DNA of 64,000 nucleotides from Gammaproteobacteria bacterium (GCA_009844425.1 VYBN01000013.1:124001-188000); one strand, 5' to 3'. Shown: positions 54,024 through 63,340, counted from the first letter of the stretch. Notes: generated by a model not told the origin, from the letters alone. Numbers and translations are program-made.

Positions 54024-55088
54024 TCAGCCTGGCTTGGTGGCCAGCGTATTGAGAAGAAACGTGTTGGTGGTTTCCTTCCTGATGTCCTCGAAGCCCACTT
54101 CTTCAAGCAGGGCCGCGAAATCGAAAGCGCCGAATGCCTGGGAATACGGCTCGCAGTTGTAGCGCGCGTCGAACGTCTTCCACATCCAGTTCGGGCTGGG
54201 AAACACGGTGGAGTTGGGCGTGTCGATCACCGTGAGCGTGCCGCCCGGGCGCAGTACCCGGAGCATTTCGCGGACGATCGGCTCGAAGGTGTGCTCGGGA
54301 ACCTCGTGAAACAGGATGTAGGCAAGCACCGCGTCAAACGAATCGTCGTCATGTTGCATGTTCTCCGCCAGGGCCTGCTGAAAATGCACGTCCACGCCCA
54401 TATCGGTTGCGCGCATGTGCGCATAGCGCAGCATGGGCAGCGCAACGTCCAGTCCCCAGACCTCCGCCTGCGGATGCCGCTCCTTCAAGACCGTCGTGCA
54501 TTGCCCGATCGAGCAGCCGAGGTCCAGGATACGCCGGACCTGTCCGTCCGCCGGCAGCCGCATGTCCTCCACGCAGGCTTCGTGAATTTCATCCTTGTCG
54601 TTGTCGCCCTGGTAGAAGACCCGGGTGCCGTGATAGAAGACAAAGCCCGCCAGGTTGTCGCCGCAATAGCCGCCGGGCTGGAGGTGGATGTCCTCGCAGG
54701 CCGACTCCGGCACGTGAAAGTCCGGGTCGTAGTGCAAGCGCCCGGGGTTGCGCTCTTCGGCCTCGGTCAGGCGGCCTTCCCAGAACTCGCGATCGGCCGC
54801 GTACGAGTCCTGCAGCTTCTGCCAGGCAAGCTGCTGCTGGCTGCGCATCACGCGCTTCCAGCCCGCGACCGCGGGGCTCCGGTCGATTTCCGGCGCGAGC
54901 TCTGCGTACTGGTCCGCGTCGATGACCGCGGGCATTCCGGCTTGCGCGGCAATGCCGCCCACCTCGCCGGCGATTTCGGGAAACCACGACCGTATCGCAA
55001 AGTTGCGGACCTCGGTCATGTACTCCATGTGGCTGGCGTCCTCCCTCCTGGGGGGATGCGGGTGCTTGCCGGGATTTCTCTGTTCCAT
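54024..55088 (-). CDS. SAM-dependent methyltransferase, copy 3 of the module
   Basis: The 354-residue protein has the same two-part build: an N-terminal region with DFHVPESACEDIHLQPGGYCG, and a Rossmann domain with ILDLGCSIGQCTTVLKERHP, VWGLDVALPMLRYAHM, VLAYILFHEVPEHTFEP and MLRVLRPGGTLTVIDTP. It ends TNTFLLNTLATKPG, comparable with the VATKP tail of copy 1. It is more diverged. ATG 55088 and an in-frame ATG at 55028 are both possible; the longer one adds a Pro/His-rich leader. Its partner gene lies upstream, the reverse of copies 1 and 2. Confidence 0.84.
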   Translation of the reverse strand: MEQRNPGKHPHPPRREDASHMEYMTEVRNFAIRSWFPEIAGEVGGIAAQAGMPAVIDADQYAELAPEIDRSPAVAGWKRVMRSQQQLAWQKLQDSYAADREFWEGRLTEAEERNPGRLHYDPDFHVPESACEDIHLQPGGYCGDNLAGFVFYHGTRVFYQGDNDKDEIHEACVEDMRLPADGQVRRILDLGCSIGQCTTVLKERHPQAEVWGLDVALPMLRYAHMRATDMGVDVHFQQALAENMQHDDDSFDAVLAYILFHEVPEHTFEPIVREMLRVLRPGGTLTVIDTPNSTVFPSPNWMWKTFDARYNCEPYSQAFGAFDFAALLEEVGFEDIRKETTNTFLLNTLATKPG

Positions 55089-55155
55089 ATCTGCTTTCCT
55101 GTATCAGGGACGCCGAATGCACTCAAAGATTAACGCACGTCGGCTGCGAACGGCG

Positions 55156-55473
55156 CTAGCCGTCGGCGCGCATGGTGCGCAGGGGATCGAGCAGGCGAGT
55201 AATCAGGGCGGTCAGCTCCTCCTGCCGGCCCTGCGCGTCGGACTCGGAATGCGTTTCAATTTCCTCGGGCGTAACCACGCCCTTGGATTGCAGCAGCGAC
55301 TCCAGCGCCCGGCGACGGTCGCGCTCGATCCAGAGTTCGCCGCCCAGTACGATGACCGCTTCCAGCAGGCGGTCCATCACCGGATGAGGAAGGAAATGCG
55401 GCTCCTCGCCGGGACCCGGCAGGGCGGCGCGCTCCACCTGCGCCCGGGACAATTCGTCGTGTTTCGAATTCAT
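55156..55473 (-). CDS. Helical partner protein, copy 3
   Basis: This 105-residue protein carries the family core GELWIERDRRRALESLLQSK followed by GV, and then TPEEIETHSESDAQGRQEEL. The longer N-terminus (about 28 residues, His/Pro-containing) precedes the shared helix MDRLLEAVIVLGGELW. The ATG at 55473 is chosen because the frame above it is antisense shadow. It lies between the dioxygenase and the methyltransferase. Confidence 0.76.
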   Translation of the reverse strand: MNSKHDELSRAQVERAALPGPGEEPHFLPHPVMDRLLEAVIVLGGELWIERDRRRALESLLQSKGVVTPEEIETHSESDAQGRQEELTALITRLLDPLRTMRADG

Positions 55474-55485
55474 TGTCGACCTCCC

Positions 55486-55508
55486 CTGCCTCGCCTGCCT
55501 CGCCTGCC
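55486..55508. repeat. Short tandem repeat (9-bp unit, about 2.5 copies)
   Basis: CTGCCTCGC is repeated head to tail (55486, 55495, 55504 partial) in the 46-base gap between the dioxygenase stop and the partner-gene start on the minus strand. It would lie just upstream of the partner gene's ribosome site and could vary in copy number. Confidence 0.6.
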
Positions 55509-55519
55509 AAAGGGTGCGA

Positions 55520-56449
55520 TCAGCCCGCCTTCTGCGCCGCCATCGCGCGCTTGAATGCTTCGTATTCGTTGATGTCGGTGCGCCTCTCGCGGCTCCAGCT
55601 TGTGGCAAAGCCGGTCGGGAAATCGGCATCGCCGTCCCGGTAGCCGTCTTCCGACCACAACACGGGAAACAGCGGTCCGCCAGGCGGCTCCCCTTCAATC
55701 ATCTCGTCGAAACTCACGCCCGCCAGGTTCACGCAGTCCGGCCTGGGATGCCAGCGAATATCGTCGCCGAATACGCGTATGGACAGCGCGATCCGCCAGT
55801 CGTCCGCGTTATTGCCATGCGAGTAGTGCAACGTCCATGGATGCACGATCAGGATGTCACCGGGGTCCATCGCCCACGTCAGGAAGCGGTTGGCGGGATC
55901 GGCGCGGAGCTTCTCCCCATCCGGATGCGGCACGCGGTCGTCCGGCCGCTCCATCTGACGCGCATTGGGCGAGAACAGCCAGTAGCGAACGTCCTGGCTC
56001 TGCGAACCGGCAATGCACTCCAGCGAATTCTCTTCGGCGATCGGCGTCAGCGGCACCCAGATCGAGGGCACCATCTTGCCGACCGTTGGCCAGCCCATCC
56101 GGTCGCAGTGCCATATCGTCTTCTTGCTGGAGCGCGGAGGCTTGACAAAGAACTCGTCGAAGAAAAAGCGCACCATGCTCGATCTCATCACCCGGGCGGC
56201 CGCTTCGCCCACCGGCGACTCGAACACGAACTTCCGGAATTCCGGCACCTTGCGCGACATGTAGCGGCCGGGATACGTCGGCAGCAGGCCGACGTCCTCG
56301 TTGTCTATGGCGATCCGCCGGGCGGCCGGAATCAGCGAGTCGATCCAGCGCAGATCCACTATGCCCCGCAGGCATACGACTCCGTCGCGTTCGTACGTCT
56401 CTATTTCTTCACTGGTAATGGGCCGGCACGGTTCGGGCAATGTGGTCAT
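55520..56449 (-). CDS. Phytanoyl-CoA dioxygenase (PhyH)-family Fe(II)/2-oxoglutarate oxygenase
   Basis: The 309-residue protein has EEIETYERDGVVCLRGIVDLRW at the start, the iron-binding His and Asp in TIWHCDRMGWP, and a second His in IVHPWTLHYSHGN. The 2-oxoglutarate-binding Arg lies in WRIALSIRVFGDDIRWHPRPD. The family hydroxylates a wide range of small molecules. It is the first gene of the minus-strand operon that continues with partner 3, methyltransferase 3, the FAD oxidase and perhaps the monooxygenase. Confidence 0.9.
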   Translation of the reverse strand: MTTLPEPCRPITSEEIETYERDGVVCLRGIVDLRWIDSLIPAARRIAIDNEDVGLLPTYPGRYMSRKVPEFRKFVFESPVGEAAARVMRSSMVRFFFDEFFVKPPRSSKKTIWHCDRMGWPTVGKMVPSIWVPLTPIAEENSLECIAGSQSQDVRYWLFSPNARQMERPDDRVPHPDGEKLRADPANRFLTWAMDPGDILIVHPWTLHYSHGNNADDWRIALSIRVFGDDIRWHPRPDCVNLAGVSFDEMIEGEPPGGPLFPVLWSEDGYRDGDADFPTGFATSWSRERRTDINEYEAFKRAMAAQKAG

Positions 56450-56612
56450 GGTCAGTCAGGCCGTCGCAGGGTATCCGGCAAATGTACACGAGACCGATCC
56501 CATACCGCCAATAGAAAACGCGTTGCCCTGCCATAAACGCGGTGAATGGCGGCTTTACGGTGTCAGCCGCGCTGCATAGAATCAACGTTCCTTTGCATCG
56601 GGGGATGCCGCC

Positions 56613-58094
56613 ATGGGAATCTCGACCAATCCGGCCGAGCGGCTGAGCCGGCCGCAACCGCATTTCATCAACGGCGAATGCGTCGCGAGCGGGGGCTTGC
56701 GGGACGTTCTGGACCCGGCCACCGGAAAACCGATCTCGCAATTGCATCTGGGCGGACAGAGTGAAATCGATGCGGCGGTGGCGGCCGCCCGGGCGGCACT
56801 GCCGGCCTGGGCCGCGGTAGCGCCGGACGAGCGCGCCAGGCTCATTCTCAGGTTCGCGGAGCTGATGGAGGCAAATGCGGCGGACATTACCGAGTTGTCG
56901 ATCCTGGACGGCGGACTGCCGCGCATGATGGCCGAGGGCTCGGCGCCGTTCGCGTCCCTTTTCCTGCGCTATTACGCAGGATGGACGAACAAGATCACCG
57001 GCAAGACCATGCCGTCTTCGGCCATGGGCAAGTCCCCGACCGACCTGCTTGCCTATACCCTGCGGGAACCGATCGGCGTAGTGGGCGCGATAACGCCCTG
57101 GAACTATCCGTTCGGCATGGAAATGCTCAAGATCGCGCCGGTGCTGGCGGCCGGCTGCACGCTGGTTCTGAAACCGGCTGAAGACGCACCCATCGCGGGC
57201 TTGCTGATGGCGGAGATTGCGCAGGAAGCCGGCTTCCCCGACGGCGTGTTCAACGTCGTCAACGGACTCGGTGAGGAGGCCGGCGCCGCGCTGACCGCGC
57301 ACGACGACGTGGACAAGATCGCCTTTACCGGATCGACCGAGGTCGGACGGATCATCGTCAAGGCCGCGGCCGGCAACCTGAAAAAGGTCTCGCTTGAGTT
57401 GGGAGGGAAATCCCCGGTGTTTGTATTTCCCGATGCGGATCTGACAACGACAGTGCCCGGCGTCGCGATGGCCGGTTTTCTGCTGTCCGGCCAGAATTGC
57501 GTGTGCGGCAGCCGCCTGTTCGTGCACGAGAAAATCGCGGACGACCTGGCGGCGGGGATCGCCGGGTTCGCGAGCAACATGCAGATCGGCCCCGGCTCGG
57601 ACCCGGCCAACATGATCGGTCCGTTGATTACCGAGCGGCAGTGCGATCGGGTCGAGGGGATGATTGCCCATGCGGAGAAGGAAGGCGCGCGGCGGGTCAC
57701 CGGCGGCAATCGCGTGGATCGCGACGGCTGGTTCATCGAGCCGACGCTGTTTACGGACTGCGAGCCAGACATGCAAATCGTTCGCGAAGAGGTCTTCGGC
57801 CCGGTGATTTCGATGCAGACTTTCTCGGACGACGAGGACTTCGAGTCGCTGGCGGCGCGCGGCAACGACACGACCTACGGGCTGTCGGGCAGCGTCTGGA
57901 CGCGCGACCTGGAAACGGCAATGCGCATGACCCGGCTGATCGACGCCGGCCAGGTGGGCGTGAATTGCCATGCGGCGATGGACCCCACGATGCCGTTCGG
58001 CGGCAACAAGCAGTCCGGCTGGGGGCGCGAGTTCGGCGAAGCGGCGCTGGACCTCTACACCAAGACCAAGGCGGTCACGCTCTCCTGGTCGTAG
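56613..58094 (+). CDS. NAD(P)-dependent aldehyde dehydrogenase
   Basis: The 493-residue enzyme oxidises an aldehyde to the acid. The active-site Cys lies in LLSGQNCVCGSRLF and Glu in VSLELGGKSPVFVFPD. Also seen are TPWNYPFGMEMLKIAPVLAAGCTLVLKPAE, the nucleotide site FTGSTEVGRIIVKAA and FGGNKQSGWGREFGEAAL. It is divergent from the dioxygenase. A long hairpin follows its stop. Confidence 0.95.
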   Translation: MGISTNPAERLSRPQPHFINGECVASGGLRDVLDPATGKPISQLHLGGQSEIDAAVAAARAALPAWAAVAPDERARLILRFAELMEANAADITELSILDGGLPRMMAEGSAPFASLFLRYYAGWTNKITGKTMPSSAMGKSPTDLLAYTLREPIGVVGAITPWNYPFGMEMLKIAPVLAAGCTLVLKPAEDAPIAGLLMAEIAQEAGFPDGVFNVVNGLGEEAGAALTAHDDVDKIAFTGSTEVGRIIVKAAAGNLKKVSLELGGKSPVFVFPDADLTTTVPGVAMAGFLLSGQNCVCGSRLFVHEKIADDLAAGIAGFASNMQIGPGSDPANMIGPLITERQCDRVEGMIAHAEKEGARRVTGGNRVDRDGWFIEPTLFTDCEPDMQIVREEVFGPVISMQTFSDDEDFESLAARGNDTTYGLSGSVWTRDLETAMRMTRLIDAGQVGVNCHAAMDPTMPFGGNKQSGWGREFGEAALDLYTKTKAVTLSWS

Positions 58095-58136
58095 GAAGCT
58101 TGTCCCAGTTATTTTCGGGCCGGGCGCTTCGATTCC

Positions 58137-58234
58137 GCCCTCTCTATGCCCCCTTCTTTCGGGAGTCGCCATCCTGGCTCGATTCTCGCTTTCCCTGCTC
58201 CAACGCTCCCGAAAGAAGGGGGCATAGAGAGGGC
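58137..58234. repeat. Long intergenic hairpin, copy C (29-bp perfect arms)
   Basis: Arms 58137-58165 (starting GCCCTCTCTATGCCCC) and 58206-58234 are exact inverted copies with a 40-base loop. The inner arm edge reads GGGAGTCGCC, similar to GGGAGACGC at the same place in copy A. It fills the gap between the aldehyde dehydrogenase and the hydrolase, which are in the same direction. Confidence 0.8.
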
Positions 58235-58302
58235 TTGCGAGTTGCCGAATCCGGACGACACTGGAAAGCTTGTGCGGCGTTGAATTGGCGAGATGGCGTG
58301 GC

Positions 58303-59100
58303 ATGTGCCTGATTTCAGCAGGCGACGCTGAGCTTTACGTCGAGGAGCGGGGCGAGGGTGAGGTCCTGCTGCTGGTGGCGGGGCTGGGCGGCTCGGGGGC
58401 CTTCTGGCGCAACCAGGTCGAGTATTTCTCGCCGCGCTACCGCGTCGTGACCTACGACCATCGGGGCGTTGGGCGCAGCCCGGAGGCACCGCTGCACAGC
58501 AGCGTCCGCGAGATGGCGGACGACGCGTTGGCGCTGATGGACGCGCTTCGAATCGAATCGGCGCACGTGGTCGGTCACTCTACCGGCGGGGCGATCGGGC
58601 AGCACCTGGCGCTGAGGACGCCGGGCCGGGTCCGGTCGTTGGTCTTGAGTTCAAGCTGGGCCGGGCCGACGCCGCTGTTCGTCGAACTGTTTCAACTCCG
58701 GCGCAAGATCCTGCTGGACGCCGGCGCCGAGAGTTACCTGTTCTCGGGGACCCTGCTGGTCACTCCGGCGTGGGCGATCGAGGACTCGTATCCGGGCAGG
58801 GAAAAGATCGTCGCGGAGCGTCTCAAGGTGTTTCCGGGGGTCGAGGCGGAGCTGGGGCGGCTGAACGCCGTCATGACGCACGACCTTAGAGAGAAAATTC
58901 AGGAAATCCGCGTCCCGACCGGGGTCATATCGGCGAAAGACGATGTGCTCACACCCCCCGGCATGGCGCGGGAACTGGCCGAGCGGATTCCCGGCGCGCG
59001 CCGGGTGATGCTGCCGGAAGGCGGACACTTCTGCACGGTGACCGTCGCGGACCGCTACAACGACGAACTGTCCCGCCTGCTGCGGGAAATCAATTCCTGA
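58303..59100 (+). CDS. Alpha/beta hydrolase
   Basis: The 265-residue protein has the oxyanion region LLLVAGLGGSGAFWRNQVEYF, YDHRGVGRSP, and the nucleophile elbow VVGHSTGGAIGQHLA. The acid Asp lies in ISAKDDVLTPPG and His in PEGGHFCTVTV. It resembles RutD/3-oxoadipate enol-lactonase-type enzymes, but the other rut or pca genes are absent. The ATG at 58303 (CLISAGDAELYVEERG) is preferred to one 33 bases earlier. Enzymatic target unknown. Confidence 0.88.
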   Translation: MCLISAGDAELYVEERGEGEVLLLVAGLGGSGAFWRNQVEYFSPRYRVVTYDHRGVGRSPEAPLHSSVREMADDALALMDALRIESAHVVGHSTGGAIGQHLALRTPGRVRSLVLSSSWAGPTPLFVELFQLRRKILLDAGAESYLFSGTLLVTPAWAIEDSYPGREKIVAERLKVFPGVEAELGRLNAVMTHDLREKIQEIRVPTGVISAKDDVLTPPGMARELAERIPGARRVMLPEGGHFCTVTVADRYNDELSRLLREINS

Positions 59101-59133
59101 GCTGATTCAGCCCAAGAGTAGAGGTTCTATCGT

Positions 59134-59240
59134 GCCCCCTCTTTGGGTGGAGCGTCGGCGACAGCGAGCGTCGATGTCCCGACGCGAGCAAGCCGCCGAG
59201 CCCCATGGATGGGTCCATGCGTCTCCACCCAAGGAGGGTG
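59134..59240. repeat. Long intergenic hairpin, copy D (imperfect arms, loop shared with copy A)
   Basis: The left arm GCCCCCTCTTTGGGTGGAG and the right arm CTCCACCCAAGGAGGGTGG pair with two mismatches. On the minus strand the loop reads GGAGACGCATGGACCC ATCCATGGGGCTCGGCGGC and later TGTCGCCGAC, nearly the same as the loop of copy A at 35247-35298. The loop here is longer by about 20 bases. It lies between convergent hydrolase and MFS genes. Confidence 0.7.
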
Positions 59241-59282
59241 GAAGAAAGGGACGAAGGGCTTGCTACCCCTGCAATATGCGGG

Positions 59283-60617
59283 CTATGCGGATGCGTCGGC
59301 CAGTTGGGCGCGCAACGGCCGCCATCCGGACAACGTGAGCAGGCTGCCGATCGCCAGGAGCAGCGGCACCGAGATCATCAGCGACCACCCCACAGCGGCG
59401 TCATCGGCGAATACCCGGTCGGTGAACTGCGCCACCAGCCATGGCCCGCCAGCCTGACCCAGAATGTTCGCGACCAGGAGGTAGAACGCGACGAGCTGGG
59501 CGCGGAACTGCGGGGGCGAGACCATCGGCAACGCCGCGACGCCGCCGCCGAAGGGTACGGCGCCGAACAGCACGGCCGGCGCGAGCAATGCGACGGCCAC
59601 CATCGGATCGGACGCCAGCGGGATCGCCACGGCAAAGGGCATCGCCAGCAGCCCGCCGAAGGTGGAGGTCTTGAGATTGGCGTCGCGATGGCCGCGGGCC
59701 TGCATCGCGTCGGTAAGCCAACCTCCGCCTACCACGCCTATCGTGGCGCATACGAGGAAAATGAAGCCCTGGGCGTAGCCGATGTCTCCCGCCGACCAGC
59801 CATGGATGCGAATGAAGTACGCCGGAATCCAGGCGCCCAGCGCGAACTGGGCCGCGGCGAGGAATGAAATGCCCGCGTAGATCGAGAGGAACAGGCGGCG
59901 GTTGTTGCCGACATACCGCACGGCCTCCAGGAAGCCGCGCCGGTATTCCCGGGAGCTTTGCAGGCTGGAAGGCGCGCTGCGCCGGGGCGGCTCCCGCACC
60001 GACAGGAAGAACCAGACGGCGGCCGGTATGCCGGGCAGGGCGCCGAGGATGAACACGGCCTGCCAAAGGCGCAGCGGCCCGAAAAACGGCAGCGAGATTC
60101 CGTCGGCGGCCTGGATCGCATTGACGATGTATCCGCCCACCATCAGCGCGATGCCCGAACCGAAGAAACTGGATGCGGTAAAGACGCTGACGGGCCGCGC
60201 CAGCCGCTTGGGCCCGAAGAAGTCGGCCAGCAGCGAGAAGCCGGCGGGCGTCAGCACCGCCTCGCCCACGCCCACCATCATCCGGGCGAAGAAAAGCTGG
60301 GCATAGGTCTGCGCCAGGCCGCAGCAGATGGCGGCGACCGTCCAGGCGCAGATTCCAGCGGTGATCAGCAGGCGCCGGTTGGTGCTGTCGGCGATTCGCC
60401 CCAGAGGAATCGCCACAAGCGCGTAGAAGACCGCGAAGGCAAAGCCCTGCAGGAGGCTGATCTGCGTGTCGCTGACCAGCAGGTCGGCCTTGATGTCCTC
60501 CACCAGCAGGTTGATGATCTGCCGGTCGATGAACGCCACCACGCCGCACACGCACAGCACGAAGACCACGTACCAGCCGTAGCCTTCTCCGGAGAGTCTG
60601 CCCTGGCCGGAATTCAT
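59283..60617 (-). CDS. MFS transporter, spinster-like
   Basis: The 444-residue 12-TM carrier contains AFIDRQIINLLVEDIKADLLVSDTQISLLQGF, motif A AIPLGRIADSTNRRLLI, and FFARMMVGVGEAVLTPAGFSLLADFF. This is the same family as the carrier at 15872 and strongly similar at the N-terminus. Its ATG overlaps the stop of the acyl-CoA synthetase (ATGA), linking transport to activation of a carboxylic acid. Confidence 0.88.
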   Translation of the reverse strand: MNSGQGRLSGEGYGWYVVFVLCVCGVVAFIDRQIINLLVEDIKADLLVSDTQISLLQGFAFAVFYALVAIPLGRIADSTNRRLLITAGICAWTVAAICCGLAQTYAQLFFARMMVGVGEAVLTPAGFSLLADFFGPKRLARPVSVFTASSFFGSGIALMVGGYIVNAIQAADGISLPFFGPLRLWQAVFILGALPGIPAAVWFFLSVREPPRRSAPSSLQSSREYRRGFLEAVRYVGNNRRLFLSIYAGISFLAAAQFALGAWIPAYFIRIHGWSAGDIGYAQGFIFLVCATIGVVGGGWLTDAMQARGHRDANLKTSTFGGLLAMPFAVAIPLASDPMVAVALLAPAVLFGAVPFGGGVAALPMVSPPQFRAQLVAFYLLVANILGQAGGPWLVAQFTDRVFADDAAVGWSLMISVPLLLAIGSLLTLSGWRPLRAQLADASA

Positions 60618-62503
60618 TCGGCGCGGATTCCGGCGCTCAGCAGGCTGGATTCGATTTCTCCCAGGATGGCGGGGTCGTCAATGGTGGCCGGGAACGCATA
60701 CTCCACGCCGTCGGCGATCCTGGCCAGCACCCGGCGCAGGACCTTGCCCGAGCGGGTCTTGGGCAACCGGTCCACGACCAGGGCCTTGCGGAAGGCGGCC
60801 ACCGGTCCGATGTGCTCGCGGATGAGTGCGACGCACTCACTCACGACCTCTTCTTCCGCCCGGTCGATTCCGGACTTCAGGCACAGGAATCCCAGCGGCG
60901 CCTGCCCTTTCAGCTCGTCTGCAATGCCGGTCACGGCGCATTCGGCCACGTCCGGGTGCATCGCCAGCACTTCCTCCAGCGCGCCGGTCGAAAGGCGGTG
61001 GCCGGCGACGTTGATGACGTCGTCGGTCCGAGTCATGACGTAGAGATAGCCGTCGGCGTCCATGTAGCCGGCGTCGCCGGTCGTATAGCAGCCATCGAAA
61101 TCGCTCAGATAGGTTTCTCGGAACCGTTGATCGGCCTGCCAGAGCGTCGGCAGCGCTCCGGGCGGCAAGGGAAGCCGGCACACGATGGCGCCGGTTTTGC
61201 CCGCGGCAACTTCGGCGCCCGATTCATCGACCACCCGCACGTCCCAGCCCGGCAGCGCCTTGCCGGCCGAGCCGGCGCGCACCGCAAACAGGCCCTCACC
61301 CAGCAGGTTGCCGGCCACCGCCCATCCGGTCTCGGTCTGCCACCAGTGATCGATGACCGGCACCCCGAGGACCTTGCCCGACCAGTGGAGCGTATCCGGG
61401 TCGCAGCGCTCACCGGCGACGAACAGCGCCCGAAACGTTCCCAGGTCATACCGCGATGCCTGCTCGAGCGTCGGGTCGGCGCGCCTGATGGCGCGTATCG
61501 CGGTGGGCGCGGCGAACAGGGCGTTGACGCCGTGCTGGCTGATGACGCGCCAGAAGGCCCCTGCATCGGGCGTTCCCACCGGCTTGCCTTCATAAAGAAT
61601 GGAAGTGGCGCCGGCCAGCAAGGGGCCGTAAACAATATAGGAATGCCCCACCACCCAGCCAATGTCCGAGGCCGCCCAGAACACATCGCCGGCCGAAATC
61701 CCGTACAGCGCCTTCATCGACCAATGGAGCGCCACGGCGTGCCCGCCGTTGTCGCGCACGATACCCTTCGGCTGGCCGGTCGTCCCGGAGGTATAGAGGA
61801 TGTAGAGGGGGTCGGTCGCCTTCACGGGAACGCATCCGGCGGGCTTCGCATCACGCAGGAAATCCGCCCAATCCACTTCGCCGGCCGGCTTCAATTCAGC
61901 GTGCAATTCCGGCCTCTGCAGAAGAACGACCAGTTCCGGCGAATGATCGGTCTGGGTCAGCGCGTCATCCAGCAAGGGCTTGTAGGCCACCACACGGTTC
62001 GGTTCCAGCCCGCAACTCGCGGTCAGTATCAGTTTCGGCCGGGCCTGGGAAATGCGGGTTGCCAGCTCACGGGCGGCGAAACCGCCGAAGACCACCGAAT
62101 GGATCACTCCGATCCGGGCGCAGGCCAGCATGGCCATCACCGACTCCGGGATCATGGGCATGTAGATCAGCGCCCGGTCGCCGCGCTTGAGTCCCGCCGC
62201 CTGCATTGCGCCGGCCAGCTCCGCCACGCGATCGCGAAGTTCGGCGTAGGTGAACCGGCGGACCTGTCCGGTCATCGCGCTGTCGTAGACCAGCGCCATT
62301 AGGTCGGCTGCCCCGGAATCGGCATGCCGGTCCAGCGCGTTATGGCAGGTATTCAGGACGCCGCCCGTGAACCAGCGGCCCGAAGGCGCCTCGGCGTCGA
62401 GGACCCGGGAAAAGGGCTGGATCCAATCGATGCCGCCCGCCGCATTGGCCCAGAAAGCCTCGGGATCGCTCAACCATCGCTCGCGCACGCTGTCATACGA
62501 CAT
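60614..62503 (-). CDS. prpE: Propionyl-/acetyl-CoA synthetase (PrpE type)
   Basis: The 629-residue enzyme activates a short carboxylate with ATP. It opens SYDSVRERWLSDPEAFWANA and LNTCHNALDRHADSG. It has the AMP site YTSGTTGQPKGIVRDNGGH, WAASDIGWVVGHSYIVYGPLLAG, DHWWQTETGWAV and the catalytic Lys in PKTRSGKVLRR. The NTCHNALDRH and VGHSYIVYGPLL patterns favour PrpE over Acs. It overlaps the MFS gene by 4 bases. Confidence 0.9.
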   Translation of the reverse strand: MSYDSVRERWLSDPEAFWANAAGGIDWIQPFSRVLDAEAPSGRWFTGGVLNTCHNALDRHADSGAADLMALVYDSAMTGQVRRFTYAELRDRVAELAGAMQAAGLKRGDRALIYMPMIPESVMAMLACARIGVIHSVVFGGFAARELATRISQARPKLILTASCGLEPNRVVAYKPLLDDALTQTDHSPELVVLLQRPELHAELKPAGEVDWADFLRDAKPAGCVPVKATDPLYILYTSGTTGQPKGIVRDNGGHAVALHWSMKALYGISAGDVFWAASDIGWVVGHSYIVYGPLLAGATSILYEGKPVGTPDAGAFWRVISQHGVNALFAAPTAIRAIRRADPTLEQASRYDLGTFRALFVAGERCDPDTLHWSGKVLGVPVIDHWWQTETGWAVAGNLLGEGLFAVRAGSAGKALPGWDVRVVDESGAEVAAGKTGAIVCRLPLPPGALPTLWQADQRFRETYLSDFDGCYTTGDAGYMDADGYLYVMTRTDDVINVAGHRLSTGALEEVLAMHPDVAECAVTGIADELKGQAPLGFLCLKSGIDRAEEEVVSECVALIREHIGPVAAFRKALVVDRLPKTRSGKVLRRVLARIADGVEYAFPATIDDPAILGEIESSLLSAGIRAE

Positions 62504-62691
62504 GAGGAAAACCCTGGGCTATCACTTCGATCCGTGCTTTGCGAGTGCCCTTTCACACAGCGCGTTAAGCAATTGTTGAGCATCCAGCAGCCTGCGCTTG
62601 GCGTACCTGGCGAGAAATCCTCGGAGTGGCTGTTTCCTCAAATCACCCAGATTGTAATCCTGCCGCTCGAATCAACACAGAAGCAGACAAC

Positions 62692-63159
62692 TCACTCAGG
62701 CCATACCTTTTCAGCTATGGACTTGAATTGGGAGACTCCCATTTGACCCCGTTCATTGCGGGACTTCGAACCGGGTGCCGTCAGACGGTCAACTACAGCC
62801 TGCCGCCCCGCTTCCCAAATTTCTTGAACCTCGTAATCGCCGCTCATCAGGACCAGCATGACGCTGTCGAATTCCTTTGAAATGTTGATTGTCCCAACTC
62901 GATCGTGCGATCTAACCCCATCACGCCCCCGACGGCTCTTGATCTGAATTCGCCTGTATGACCCATCACGGCGAATAGCGTCGTACCCTTCAGCACGGGG
63001 CGGCGCCAATTCCAGCCCCATTTTTTCTGCGGCCTCGAACTCCCCTACCTCGCCAGTCACGCCCAAGGGCTTTCCGGTCAGTTGATGGTACTCAACAGCC
63101 AACTCCCGTACATCGGCCAAAATGTCGTTTACTGTTCGTGCCAATTCTCTTCTCCGCAA
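62692..63159 (-). CDS. Unknown protein with a possible PD-(D/E)XK nuclease core
   Basis: This 155-residue protein has an N-terminal helix (NDILADVRELAVEYHQLTGK). A section reading GEFEAAEKMGLELAPPRAEG then YDAIRRDGSYRRIQIKSRRG follows, consistent with the E..D..QxK arrangement of PD-(D/E)XK nucleases. A C-terminal region with NISKEFDSVMLVLMSGDYEVQEIWEA completes it. I do not recall the exact family. The annotated start is TTG 63159; a second TTG at 63144 has GGAGAA just upstream and is a better start. Codon use is less GC-rich than in the upstream genes, a sign of acquisition. Confidence 0.55.
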   Translation of the reverse strand: MRRRELARTVNDILADVRELAVEYHQLTGKPLGVTGEVGEFEAAEKMGLELAPPRAEGYDAIRRDGSYRRIQIKSRRGRDGVRSHDRVGTINISKEFDSVMLVLMSGDYEVQEIWEAGRQAVVDRLTAPGSKSRNERGQMGVSQFKSIAEKVWPE

Positions 63160-63163
63160 ATGG

Positions 63164-63340
63164 CTAACGATGTCTTATAACAAAAAAGAACCAATAGGAC
63201 ACGCCAAACAAAAACAAAGATGTCTTAAGAAGAGTCGCTACCCATGGGTGATGAATCATAAATGTGCTGAAGCACACCACAAATATCGCGCCTAAAATAA
63301 ATTTAGTGAACGCGTCGGGTTCTTTGAATTCTTTTTTCAT
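63164..63340 (-). CDS. Possible two-TM membrane peptide
   Basis: The 58-residue frame from ATG 63340 reads MKKEFKEPDAFTKFILGAIF then two hydrophobic spans (GAIFVVCFSTFMI and LLKTSLFLFGVSYWFFFVI), ending RHR. It is AT-rich compared with the window. It overlaps the 3' end of the gene upstream by 38 bases in another frame. No family is recognised, and the call depends only on a plausible start and hydrophobicity. Confidence 0.4.
   Translation of the reverse strand: MKKEFKEPDAFTKFILGAIFVVCFSTFMIHHPWVATLLKTSLFLFGVSYWFFFVIRHR

Noticed and set aside
58303-59100. Naming the hydrolase rutD or pcaD.
   Set aside because: Motifs are general to the family and none of the partner pathway genes are in the window.
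35221-59240. Treating the hairpins as CRISPR repeats or insertion sequences.
   Set aside because: They are single palindromes far apart with no spacers and no transposase.
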